Assembly (NCBI GenBank): GCA_004352715.1
Contig: SCFE01000035.1
Span: forward strand, 1,548,386 to 1,612,385
Reading direction: 5' to 3'
From: Hofstenia miamia
Lineage: Eukaryota > Xenacoelomorpha > Acoela
Length of the DNA stretch: 64,000 bases
Under the pieces are notes generated by a model, which was given only the letters and a program-made list of their open reading frames with translations, had not been told where the DNA came from and did no database searches. Shown here piece after piece: positions 34,401 through 45,262 of this stretch; the first letter of the stretch is position 1; each line of letters opens with the position of its first letter. The position numbers were made by a program, and so were the translations under genes.

Positions 34401-37400
34401 TGCATTTCCACATGCAAGACCGTGCTGAACTGACAGATATGCTGAGGTTTGTTTTCCTCCACGCTTAATGTTAATGCGGTCTGCTACAGAACTGGTCGCT
34501 GCATGCATGAAGCAGGATCCACAATATTGTGGAATATGTTGGTTGCGAATTGGACTTGTGTACACAACGCCATTAACCAGTCGCCAATCCCATGCCTAAA
34601 CTAAGAGTAAATCAACATCACATCACATTTAAAGTATACAGAAAATGTTGCATAAGAATTAAGATGTATCTAATTTATTAGATATGTTTATTGTGATACT
34701 TACATGACGGCTTTGGGTTAATGAAATGAAATAAAATTTGCATTTTTATCCAGTGTAAAATTCCTCTTAGATCTTTTTATTTTGTGCGAGATTACTGACC
34801 TAAGATACTTCAATATAGTCGTCTATATTCTATGCACCAATTGTAATTATTACAACTACAGTGTAGATTATTTCATGATGTTTTATTGAAAGTTATCAAA
34901 TAATTTGGCTTAAGAATTATAAGCAAGTTACATGTCATAGGTCCTTCAGTGTCCTGAAGTTGATAATTGATTCTTATGCTCTTGAATTATTGTGAATTAA
35001 TATCTGGAAGCCCTTCCAATGTAATTTTGGAATGCTTAGTATTAGAATTTTAAGTATTCTTTAAGTGATATTACTTAGAGTAACAGGATTTAATGGACGA
35101 AGATGATGGGGACCCGGGTTTTCACATTTTTACAAGAGCTAACCAAAAAAAATGATTGACACCAAAGATATAAATTTCTATCTCGATTCTACATATAATT
35201 GGAAAACAGTAATTATTGATTGCATTCTCAGAATAATTTATCTTATCTTAAAAAACACAGAAATTCATTACTAAAATTATTGCAGGGGTTGATACAGAGA
35301 AGGGAAGTGGTCTTCTGTGAATTTGCAATATAATTTCAATAAATCACTTGTTATTTTACATAAAATAAAGCTGAATCCACCACTGCAGCAGGGGACAAAT
35401 AAATAGTCACACCTCTATTTTTTGCTTTTTCCTCCACTATATCTAACTTTGGACTAGATTATGTTATTAAAACCAAACTTTGTACAAACATTCTTCATAT
35501 CAACACCGTCAAATAGAATGTTCAGAATTATGATGATGTCATCAAATCTAAAATTGTGCAGATGGTTTTGAAGTCAAATAAGTATTGATTTTATCGATTG
35601 GAAATGTTTACAATTAAATAGAATTTGCATAAAAGTTTAGTTCGTTGAATTCAATTTGGCAATCAAAAATCAAACTAGTATATTTGCTTATCTCGAAGTT
35701 AGAGTCTACACTTAAATACAAAACATAAACATTGATACAAATGCAAAGTGAACAAGAGTGATAGGTTTTAAGTTTATTAGCAAACACTCTATCTTATTAA
35801 TATTGGAATTACAGTAGTTCCCTTTTAAGCACAAAAGTTACCGGTTGCATTTTTTTATCATATTTGAATATAAATGTCTGGTTTTTTCCATAAAAATTTT
35901 TAGGAAAACAATGTAGGAACCAGGGCTGCCGTCGAGGGGAAAGTTTGGGAAAGGAGCTCTTGCCTGCCCTTTTTACTGAGGAACGCATAGGAACCCTGAT
36001 GTGCTCCCTTCAAAATGATATTATTCTGAGCAAAATTGGGCTTATTCATTAGGTGTTAGGATACTATTCTTAAATCTTTTATTCATTTGCACAAATGTCT
36101 ATGAAGGCAACTTCTATATTCTCAAATTTCTAAAGAATGAGTAAATTACGAAAACTCTTACATTTTGAATGATTTTTGCTAAGGTCTGTTGCTGATATGA
36201 TAATTCGATTTAACAGAATAATGTATACTGAAATAATGTTAAACAACTGGTACATATTCGTTTAAAAAACTAATTTTTATTAATAAATAACAGATGAATT
36301 TTATCATTATACTGCCATAAAACTAAACAATAATATTAGTTAATTGTATGATTAATCTACTCGTTCAGAGAATGCGTGCCCAGTTCCATAACCACGTATT
36401 GTGCTGCCTCAAATATCCCCACCGAACAAAAATCTGCTCCAAAAACTATATGCGATATTTTATTGCCAAAATTTGTTGTATGACAATGTTCATGACACTG
36501 GTCACCAATGCCAAATGTCTTGAATCATTTACTGCTTAAGGTGTGTTCCCACTATCGACTTTTATCATCTGTCAAGAAATCGGTGATAAAAGTCAATAGT
36601 GTGAACACTCTATCTGCTTTTCTATCAGCTGATAAAAGTCGATAGTCTGAATGGTACTAAAAATAGTCGAATAGCTACTTGAAACTAATTGTTTACTTTT
36701 CAAGTAGGGAACAGACTTTCAAAACGTAAATTATTGTCGTTGAAATATTTCAACTTCAAAATATGCAAACATTGTTTACATTCCAAAACAGACCAATCAA
36801 TAAACAGATGTTGTTATTTTTCTTACTGGCAATCAAAAGATGATAATTTATCATCTGATAAAAAATAGGATGATAAAAAATCGCCAATCTGAACGAAAAT
36901 TATTGCATTTTCGACTAAAATCTGCTGATAGAAGTCAATAATGGGAACACACCTTTAGAAAGTACAGAATCATTTTTCAAATGTTATCTAGCTTTACTAG
37001 CAATAGAAATCCAATTAACAAACATAATGCTAATATATAGTAAAAAACATTATAGTAAAGTGAAATTTCATTGGAACTTTAAGAACGCATGGTCGCGTTT
37101 ACATCTGTTCCTCATGTTGATTTCATTTGACAATTTCAATAGCGCATGGTCGCGTTTACATCTGTTCCTCATGTTGATTTCATTTGACAATTTCAATAGC
37201 GCATGGACGCGTTTACATCTGTTCCTCATGTTGATTTCATTTGACAATTTCAATAGCGCATGGACGCGTTTACATCTGTTCCTCATGTTGATTTCATTTG
37301 ACAATTTCAATAGCGCATGGACGCGTTTACATCTGTTCCTCATGTTGATTTCATTTGACAATTTCAATAGCGCATGGACGCGTTTACATCTGTTCCTCAT

Positions 37401-38723
37401 GTTGATTTCATTTGACAATTTCAATAGCGCATGGACGCGTTTACATCTGTTCCTCATGTTGATTTCATTTGACAATTTCAATAGCGCATGGACGCGTTTA
37501 CATCTGTTCCTCATGTTGATTTCATTTGACAATTTCAATAGCGCATGGTCGCGTTTACATCTGTTCCTCATGTTGATTTCATTTGACAATTTCAATAGCG
37601 CATGGACGCGTTTACATCTGTTCCTCATGTTGATTTCATTTGACAATTTCAATAGCGCATGGACGCGTTTACATCTGTTCCTCATGTTGATTTCATTTGA
37701 CGTTTTCAATAGCACATGGACGCGTTTACATCTGTTCCTCATGTTGATTTCATTTGACGATTTCAATATTGAAAGCTCCTGTTTACATTGGTTCGTTTTT
37801 CGTTGGTTTTTATCAAATGATTTAAAAGAATAATAAGCTAACGTCAGTCATTTAATAATCTAATTAACACAGACAGGTGTACAGAGCCGTAGCAAGGATG
37901 GGCAATTGTCCACCTAAACGTATTTTAGCCTTGTCTTTGTCAACTTGAAAAATTGGGGAAATATGCAACTACTCCAGAGTACACTGACAAATTCTCTATT
38001 TAACTATTGATGACGGATTAGGGTGCAAATTGATCCAGGAAAAGTTTACTTCAATATTTTTACAAAGATAGTAAAGCTACAGGAATTAATGGCTAGGATT
38101 TTATTTGCACAATTTGAGGAAAACCATGTAAACTATAAAAGAAATCAAGGCGACATCATAAAATTTCTTTTAATTTTCAATTGAATGTCTTATCAATTGA
38201 GCAAAATTTTGATAGTAGTCAAAGGAATATTTACATAAATCCAATTCTAACTGTAAATGTCATATAGAAATTGTCATGACCTTTGTGTTACATTCAGTGA
38301 TGAATACTATTGTTAAGTAAGTAGCAATTTCGTAAAAACATCAATGTTTGATTTTTGCAGCTTTAGTGGTGCAATCAACAGTTAATACTGACTGGTCGGT
38401 TTTTGGCTAGGAAATTTATATATATATACTGAACATATACTGGGGTTTCCGACTACGGGTTATTTCGTGTTGAAGTCGCTCATGCACAGCAAGGCTTTTT
38501 TGTCATAGTCACTAGTGCCAGCATCAATTCATTTCGTCTGTATGGTCTGAACTGACTTCAAATTTCTGTCATGGATAGCTTATACCCATACTTACAATAT
38601 GAGATTTTAAAAAATTCGATTTTTTAATTTTAGATTTTTTTTGTTTTACCATAGCTGGTCGCGCCAGTATTAATAATGGAATTGAACAGCGCCAGCATAA
38701 ATACGCGGAAACTCTCTATAGCG

Positions 38724-38761
<38 letters not shown>

Positions 38762-41700
38762 CGATTACCATTCATTAGAAATAATTTTTAAATGGTTTCA
38801 AAAGCAAACTGCTGTTATGTATTTTTTATGTATTTCTTTAGTTTAGTTAGCTCAAGTAAAGGTCAATAAAATAATAATTTAATAAATAAATAATAAATAA
38901 ATAATAAATAAATAATAATTTAAACTTATTCAAAATTTATATTTTGACTTGTGTAAATCATGTAAATGTGCATAAATATATTTTGATAATTCAACTAAAT
39001 TTTTTTCAATTGCGATAAATGAAACTTAATAACAAATTTTAATATTGATGAATATTTTGTTTATTGAAGCACTTCTAGTTCATAACTTTTAGAAAAATTC
39101 TATAATTTTGTTGTTTTTTGCCTATTAAATTAGAAACTTTGTTTACTTTGAGGAATTCAATAGTGAAAGGCGCATTTACATTTGTGCGTCAAGAGGAAAG
39201 TTGAACACAAAATAGATCGAAAACATATTCCGTTCCTCTCCATGTGCTTTTGCTTTCAATTTTGTGGGGTGTTTACATTAGGAATCTATTGAAATCGTCA
39301 AATGAAATCAACATGAGGAACAGATGTAAACGCGACCATGCACTATTGAAATCGTCAAATGAAATCAACATGAGGAACAGATGTAAACGCGTCCATGCGC
39401 TATTGAAATCGTCAAATGAAATCAACATGAGGAACAGATGTAAACGCGTCNTTAATTAGATTATTAAATGACTGACGTTAGCTTATTATTCTTTTAAATT
39501 GTTTGATAAATATCAACGAAAAAGGAACCAATGTAAACAGGAGCTTTCAATATTGAAATCGTCAAATGAAATCAACATGAGGAACAGATGTAAACGCGTC
39601 CATGCGCTATTGAAATCGTCAAATGAAATCAACATGAGGAACAGATGTAAACGCGTCCATGCGCTATTGAATTGACGAATTCCTCAAGTTGAACCAGTGT
39701 AAACAGGGCTTTACAGTTTTGCAAATTGTAATATTTTTGACAGCGCTATTAGTCAAACTGCATGTAATGAAGATAAAATTTTTTTTTACTTGACTTTCAC
39801 TACAATAAAGTAGAATGGTAAATCAATTAACTAAATTTAATTAAATTGAAGTTTTTCATTTGTTGTAAAAGGGCTTTAATTGCATCCTAATTTTTGCAAT
39901 AGTATCTTAAAAATTGTCGAAAGAACCTGCTACTGTCGATTGTATGACACTCTAAATTTGCCTGAAAATATCTAACTTTTATTTGTGTGGTTTGCTGAAA
40001 GATGATATCCCCCATTATAAGTTTTCTCACAATTCACATTGGTAGAACAGAGTTGGCAGAATATTTTGCCAAAAACCCTGAGATGTTATTTTATAATAAA
40101 ATGACCGTGAAACTGTATAAGACAATATTAAATTACATTCTTTCTAAGAATCCGGATTAATCTCAATCCAACATATGTTTGTAGTGGGCAGACTTGTAAT
40201 GCCTCCATCTCGATCCCCTAAATGAAATGATCCTCAAAGAGCTACTTTTTGCCCTCTGGTCACCATCTTTTTCATTTCTTGAAATTGGGTTAAAATATAT
40301 TCCCTTTTTCTTGGTAATGTTTCACATAAAAAATGTGTTTAATCAAAATACGCCTAGATGCCATTAAGCCTAATGTTCTGAAAATTGCAAAGCAATGCTT
40401 AGAATTTAATACTTTTTATTATTTTTGTAACAAAATTACTTACCAGATGAGCCCATACCGCCTCCTTCACCTAATGGCCCTGAGGTTGTACTTATCCCCT
40501 AAACATAAAATTTAATCTAACTTAATTTTCTTTCACAAATAGTAATGAAAACATTATAATAAACTTTTTTATTGATTTTGCTACCTGATTTTAATTCCAA
40601 ATATGAGTAAGATTTGAAAAAATCGAGATGGTTCATACCTCCACCACCAAAAAAATTTCAAATGTATTAGTTCTTGAAAAAAATAAACAAACCATAATGA
40701 AAAATCCTGAAGTAATAGTAAGTACATGAATATAATACGATCAACTATTATCAATTATATGTTTTTGTGTTTATTGGAAACGTACACGCTTAAAAACTAT
40801 CACATTGCAATATTAAAATGAAAAGTGTGTCAGCATTGAATGAAGTTTGAAAAACATAGGTGTCAACATTTTTTGATAACTTTAGTCTAAGATGATCTTT
40901 TTTAGATGTAAATGGCTAACCAAGTTAATCATGTATCAAAGATAATGTGAACATCTTGATAGCAAGGAGTTTAAAACAATTCCATAAATGAAACTTTTAT
41001 TGAGAATTATTGACTAAGGTGACAATTACACTGGCTGATTTTCCATACTTTGAATTTATTGAATTAGCCAATCCTATTTTGATGCATATGCATTGGTACT
41101 CAGAATTAGGAATCTTATTAAAGTACTTTTGGCAGGCATCACTGTACAAAAATAAACATCTTTCTGCTCCCATACTGGTAACAATTCAAACGCCATTCTA
41201 TTACTAAGTTATTAAAATTTTTAATTTAATTAAACCAGGTGTGCAAACTTTTTTAATCAGTAGTGCAAAGTGCTTTTTTGAAACGTTGGCGGACCTCATT
41301 TTTAAAAATCAAGTTAACATATTTTTAAAAGCAAATAGAAGTTGGGATTATAATGCAAACTCTTGGCGTGCTGCGTGAAAACTTATGAAGCATATGGATT
41401 TCCATTCAAAGAGAAATAGTTTTTTATAAAATTTGATATATATATATATATATATATATNNNNNNNNNNNNNNNNNNNNNNNNNNNNNNNNNNNNNNNNN
41501 NNNNNNNNNNNNNNNNNNNNNNNNNNNNNNNNNNNNNNNNNNNNNNNNNNNNNNNNNNNNNNNNNNNNNNNNNNNNNNNNNNNNNNNNNNNNNNNNNNNN
41601 NNNNNNNNNNNNNNNNNNNNNNNNNNNNNNNNNNNNNNNNNNNNNNNNNNNNNNNNNNNNNNNNNNNNNNNNNNNNNNNNNNNNNNNNNNNNNNNNNNNN

Positions 41701-44700
41701 NNNNNNNNNNNNNNNNNNNNNNNNNNNNNNNNNNNNNNNNNNNNNNNNNNNNNNNNNNNNNNNNNNNNNNNNNNNNNNNNNNNNNNNNNNNNNNNNNNNN
41801 NNNNNNNNNNNNNNNNNNNNNNNNNNNNNNNNNNNNNNNNNNNNNNNNNNNNNNNNNNNNNNNNNNNNNNNNNNNNNNNNNNNNNNNNNNNNNNNNNNNN
41901 NNNNNNNNNNNNNNNNNNNNNNNNNNNNNNNNNNNNNNNNNNNNNNNNNNNNNNNNNNNNNNNNNNNNNNNNNNNNNNNNNNNNNNNNNNNNNNNNNNNN
42001 NNNNNNNNNNNNNNNNNNNNNNNNNNNNNNNNNNNNNNNNNNNNNNNNNNNNNNNNNNNNNNNNNNNNNNNNNNNNNNNNNNNNNNNNNNNNNNNNNNNN
42101 NNNNNNNNNNNNNNNNNNNNNNNNNNNNNNNNNNNNNNNNNNNNNNNNNNNNNNNNNNNNNNNNNNNNNNNNNNNNNNNNNNNNNNNNNNNNNNNNNNNN
42201 NNNNNNNNNNNNNNNNNNNNNNNNNNNNNNNNNNNNNNNNNNNNNNNNNNNNNNNNNNNNNNNNNNNNNNNNNNNNNNNNNNNNNNNNNNNNNNNNNNNN
42301 NNNNNNNNNNNNNNNNNNNNNNNNNNNNNNNNNNNNNNNNNNNNNNNNNNNNNNNNNNNNNNNNNNNNNNNNNNNNNNNNNNNNNNNNNNNNNNNNNNNN
42401 NNNNNNNNNNNNNNNNNNNNNNNNNNNNNNNNNNNNNNNNNNNNNNNNNNNNNNNNNNNAATTGAAATCGTTAAATAAAATCACATGAGGAACAGATGTA
42501 AACGCGTCCATGCGCTATTGAAATCGTCAAATGAAATCAACATGAGGAACAGATGTAAACGCGTCTATGCACTATTGAAATCGACAAATGAAATCAACAT
42601 GAGGAACCAGTGTAAATGGGGCTTAAGAGCTAAAAATAGACAATAATTTATCTTACAGAATGCACCCATATGGAGAAATTGAGACATCGTTTTTGAAAAT
42701 GTTGTAGCCATCTAACGGATCAATTTATCTCTGATTTGAAAATTTACACTGCAACCGAAATTAAAATTAACAATTTATTCTAACAGAAAATGTTTTTTAG
42801 GAACTAATAGCATTCTCTTATCTAATGCAAGCAAAGCTGTTACAAAAATATTTAGCGCGTTGCAAAATGAATCAACAACAAGCTATAAAAGGTTTTATGT
42901 GGTGGGGTGATAATGCAAAAGTACAAATTACATTGCTATTTTGATTTTGCGTGAAAACTACATTAAAATGCGGCTATTCATAAAAATCAATAGTTTGTCT
43001 ACCAGCATATATAAATTAATCAATTAATATAGACCATAAAGGAAATAACATTCTTTACAGTAATGAGTACGAAAAATATAAATTCGTCATAATGTGACAT
43101 ATTATACGTCTGTATAGGGTTAATAGTTTGTTAGTAATCCGTATACAAAGAAAAGAACAGTAGCAAGTGCATTTATAACACATATGCTAATAAAAAATAA
43201 CTATTAATTGGCAGCATTAGGCTACCTAAAAATATCAATTTGATAAAAAATTTAACAATTAAATTGCTAGAAAAAACATAGCATCTATCAATTATTGTAT
43301 TTGACAATCGTGTTTAAAGAAACTGTCTACAATATAAGACTGGAGGCACTGCTGGTAAGTAAAGTAAGAAATTTTTACTTTACGGCAGCATACGATGTTT
43401 AAGTAAAATAAAGTAAAATTCAATTATATAATTATCTGGCTTACTTTACTTTACGGCAGTGTATGACTAAGGTAAGGTCCAAGACCTTCAAATAGTGTTT
43501 ACAATAAAACAGTCTAACTACACTTTTGGTCTATTCTAACAAACTGTAATTTAGGTGTCCACAACAAACAATTGAAAGCACTAGCATAATATTTAGCAGC
43601 TCTAAATTTTCAGAAGGAATCGAACTCTAGTATTTTCACAATAAATTTTTAATAATAGTCTAAACAATATGAACAGCATAAATTTCAACAAAATTTCAGA
43701 CCTGCGTTTGTAAGTTCAATGTATAGGTCTCAGGAAGCTACAATTTAACTTGTATGAATGAGATGATTAATGCACTACGCTTGGCAAATGCTCCTTTCTC
43801 AGAACCTACCTTTGGTAATTTTAATATTTCTTCATGGGTTTCGTATTATTAAATTTGAACAAAAAATGTTGAATAGAAAGGCATAATTTTTCGCCATCTT
43901 GCGGTTGAATTGTATTTTAGATTTCATTCTCGAGTGCACTAATTTCTCCGTATGCTAAATTTCCAAGTATATTCAATTGTAATCAAGGAGGCAACTTTAA
44001 TATATACAGTCTCACTATTATTCCACCCATAAGGACCGAACGAAAGTGACATAGTAACGAAAGTTTGTAAAAGCAGGTTATTATCGTCGGGACCACGGAA
44101 AAGTGGCATAATAGCAAGAGCGGCATAGTAGCGGGGTGATATAGTAGCGAGAATTGACTGTATTGAAAAAATTTCTTGCAGTCTCTGAAATTAACAATTT
44201 TTTGATTCCATTTTTCGCAACGAAAGTAGACTTTATTCCACATTGCTCGTGGGTATTACTTTACGAAAACCCTCTAACCATCCGGACATGCCCCGCCCCG
44301 CCCCAAGAGTAATTAAAACTTTTTTAATATGATTGACTAAAGCAAAATGTTGTGGAACTAATTTCTATTTAAAGTTTCGTGCTAATTTTTTAGTGATGTA
44401 CAATTTGCTCAAATTCAACCTCAAATGCAACTTCTCCTTAAAAGGCATTACTGGAAAATGAGAAAATTACTTTACAATCCAATGTGAATCTATTTCAAAT
44501 TTCCAATATAATTAACGAGAAATTTATTAAATACTTCATGAAATACAATTTATTTTCTCCAATTGAAATTAACTTTAACTTTCATATTAATTTTAAAAAA
44601 TTAAAATTTAAGATTAGCTGCCTCAACGGTTAGTTCAAAAGTAAAACTCAGACACATCCTAGTACATAATTTGAACAATTTTCTAGAGCATTGGGAAAAA

Positions 44701-45034
44701 TCCTTTCATCTGAAATTTTATGAAAAATACTTTGCATAATTAGTAGCTCTCAACTAATTCCATGGATAATTAAACATTTTTCGTTATTTTAACAACAATC
44801 ACAATATTTAAGAACGCATAGTTTTCATGAACGCCTCTTCATTGGCATTCCAAACTCAATGTTTAAACATATATTTTTTTAATTTAAAAAAAATAAAACA
44901 AATGAAGGTGTTACCGTCGGCGAAGATAAGCTTTTGGGTGATGATTTGAGTATAGAGGCTTTTATTTTTGAAATTTGCACATGCTCAGAAGAAATTGTTA
45001 TCAGAAGATATCCAAGCAGCACTACACTTTTCAT
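29311..45034 (-). CDS. CTSZ-like: Cathepsin Z-like cysteine peptidase gene B (five-exon model)
   Basis: Cathepsin X/Z-type carboxypeptidase. Minus-strand exons: 44915-45034 (signal peptide; tentative), 34400-34595, 30620-30801, 30388-30558, 29311-29496. Lengths 120+196+182+171+186 = 855 nt, in frame, 284 aa, close to the ~300 aa of the family. Catalytic Cys (CGSC), His (VNHDVSV) and Asn (IIRNSW) are present, as are HIPQY and [12 protein letters not shown]. Phe follows the catalytic Cys, as in gene A, so the change predates the duplication or was converged by gene conversion. If exon 1 is right, the propeptide is only about 20-25 residues and has no Cys, unlike characterised cathepsin Z, whose propeptide Cys caps the active-site Cys. 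Introns are 10.3 kb, 3.6 kb, 61 nt and 0.9 kb. Exons 2-5 are secure; exon 1 rests on position, phase and a signal peptide. Confidence 0.85.
30388..30558 (-). CDS. CTSZ-like: Gene B exon with catalytic His
   Basis: 171 nt, phase 0/0, [14 protein letters not shown] ... VNHDVSV, consensus donor GTAAGT. Val after the catalytic His is replaced by Asp. Confidence 0.92.
30620..30801 (-). CDS. CTSZ-like: Gene B exon with [12 protein letters not shown] motif
   Basis: 182 nt from acceptor TTTAG to donor GTTATC; encodes [19 protein letters not shown] and [10 protein letters not shown]. It is separated from the next exon by only a 61-nt intron (30559-30619). Confidence 0.9.
31207..31438. repeat. (TA)n microsatellite with internal gap
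   Basis: TA repeats at 31207-31244 and 31408-31438 surround a 160-N gap (31248-31407). Confidence 0.95.
31439..32068 (+). mobile_element. Short hAT element inserted in a TA microsatellite
   Basis: Ends TGGGGTAGGCA and, inverted, TGGGGGTAGGTACC; sub-terminal ctgcag/accgca motifs on both sides. TA repeats continue on both flanks (to 32088), so the target duplication is hidden in them. Carries the transposase remnant 31755-31955. Confidence 0.8.
31755..31955 (+). pseudogene. hAT transposase C-terminal remnant
   Basis: 66 codons including [20 protein letters not shown] and FIRCNI, then an acidic tail, matching the hAT dimerisation domain (ERVFS...R). The catalytic part is absent, so this is an internally deleted, non-autonomous copy. 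Confidence 0.8.
32089..34036. other. Gene B intron, nothing secure
   Basis: Mostly AT-rich. Two short open minus-strand segments (about 33016-33118 and 33244-33342) read like protein but have no recognised family. Confidence 0.4.
34037..34078. mobile_element. Minimal mariner-like palindrome
   Basis: TACAGGGTGTCCATTAA (34037-34053), an 8-base spacer, then its perfect inverse (34062-34078): two transposon ends back to back, flanked by TA-type ends. Transcribed, it would fold as a 17-bp hairpin. Confidence 0.75.
34400..34595 (-). CDS. CTSZ-like: Gene B exon with catalytic Cys
   Basis: 196 nt, AWDWRLVNG ... [19 protein letters not shown] ... LACGNA plus split G; donor GTAAAT. Keeps the His two residues after the catalytic Cys-Phe that gene A has lost (MM). 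Confidence 0.92.
34596..36535. other. Gene B first intron, nothing recognised
   Basis: No exon or paired repeats seen; 'gggctgccgtcgaggggaaa' near 35927 may be a worn MITE end. Confidence 0.5.
36539..36954. mobile_element. PIF/Harbinger-like MITE
   Basis: 416 bp; 28-bp terminal inverted repeats starting AGGTGTGTTCCCA match at 25 positions; TTA on both sides (36536-36538, 36955-36957) fits the 3-bp TWA target of Harbinger elements. Repeated 'gataaaagtcgatagt' motifs lie inside both ends. Confidence 0.82.
37085..37768 (+). repeat. 57-bp satellite array, 12 units
   Basis: Twelve units of 57 bp around 'catggacgcgtttacatctg' and 'ttcctcatgttgatttcatt'; the centre units are nearly identical. Because 57 is divisible by 3 there are long open frames on both strands, which are not genes. 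Followed by a junction segment (37769-37865) found inverted at 39452-39554. Confidence 0.95.
37886..38075 (+). repeat. Interspersed repeat 'gccgtagc', copy 2
   Basis: Starts gagccgtagcaaggatgggc; same block order as the inverse of 17620-17810. Confidence 0.6.
38076..39284. other. Non-coding, simple repeats
   Basis: (TA)n at 38726-38758 and an AATAAATA run at about 38875-38925. No gene seen. Confidence 0.6.
39285..39672 (-). repeat. 57-bp satellite, inverted units around a single N
   Basis: Three units (39285-39450), an N at 39451, the inverted junction segment, then two units (39555-39672) ending in gaaccagtgtaaacagggct. All are in opposite orientation to 37085-37768. Confidence 0.9.
40444..40498 (-). 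CDS. Candidate 55-nt mini-exon
   Basis: TTTATGTTTAG acceptor, one open frame ([18 protein letters not shown] plus split G), consensus donor GTAAGT. Phase 0 in, phase 1 out. A similar TTTAGGGGATCGAGATGGAGG block lies at 40173-40217. May be an exon of an unknown gene inside gene B's first intron, or chance within a repeat. The rest of 39713-41440 shows nothing. Confidence 0.2.
41460..42459. other. Assembly gap (1000 N)
   Basis: Placeholder-sized; begins at a (TA)n tract and ends in satellite units, both typical assembly breakers. Confidence 0.95.
42460..42625 (-). repeat. 57-bp satellite, inverted units after gap
   Basis: About two and a half units, ending gaggaaccagtgtaaatggggctta, the same terminal motif as at 39680-39710. 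Confidence 0.9.
42626..44914. other. Gene B first intron, mostly featureless
   Basis: Only a small MITE-like pair (43347-43461) stands out. Confidence 0.5.
43347..43461. mobile_element. Small MITE-like inverted pair
   Basis: CACTGCTGGTAAGTAAAGTAAG and, inverted, CACTGCCGTAAAGTAAAGTAAG, 115 bp overall. hAT-like start; no clear target duplication. Confidence 0.5.
44915..45034 (-). CDS. Probable signal-peptide exon of gene B
   Basis: ATG at 45032-45034 opens 40 codons: [16 protein letters not shown] (basic residue then hydrophobic core, typical signal peptide), then a Ser/Lys-rich stretch ending SLSSPT before a GTAACA donor. It ends in phase 0, the phase required by exon 34400-34595 (AWDWR), and is on the right strand upstream of it. 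No Cys is present, which is unusual for a cathepsin Z propeptide. It could instead belong to an unrelated secreted protein. Confidence 0.45.
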
Positions 45035-45039
45035 TTTAT

Positions 45040-45112
45040 TGATAATATAAGAACAAATAAATAACCCAATGTAAATATACACGTTCAATAGGTTGATAAT
45101 CAAAGTTGATAA
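45040..45112 (-). promoter_or_regulatory. Cluster of three TGATAA (GATA-factor) motifs upstream of gene B start
   Basis: TGATAA occurs at 45040, 45094 and 45107 on the plus strand within about 80 bp upstream of the proposed ATG, plus an AT-rich TATATTTA near 45075. TGATAA is the GATA-factor site used for gut protease genes in several invertebrates; its use here is inference. In AT-rich DNA such motifs also occur by chance. Confidence 0.25.
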
Positions 45113-45190
45113 GCATCCTGCTTACATCAATTCTCAAAGCAATCAACTCAACTTATAAACGGCTTGTTTGATTTACAGAATATTTCTCGT

Positions 45191-45196
<6 letters not shown>

Positions 45197-45251
<55 letters not shown>

Positions 45252-45262
45252 TATATACATAT
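45197..45262. repeat. (TA)n microsatellite
   Basis: Long TA run just upstream (minus sense) of the gene B start. 45263-46244 beyond it shows no gene or repeat I recognise. Confidence 0.95.

Noticed and set aside
37027-37833. 268-aa plus-strand and 232-aa minus-strand repeat proteins
   Set aside because: Both are open only because the 57-bp satellite unit is divisible by three; the same DNA is open on both strands, and it is a tandem repeat.
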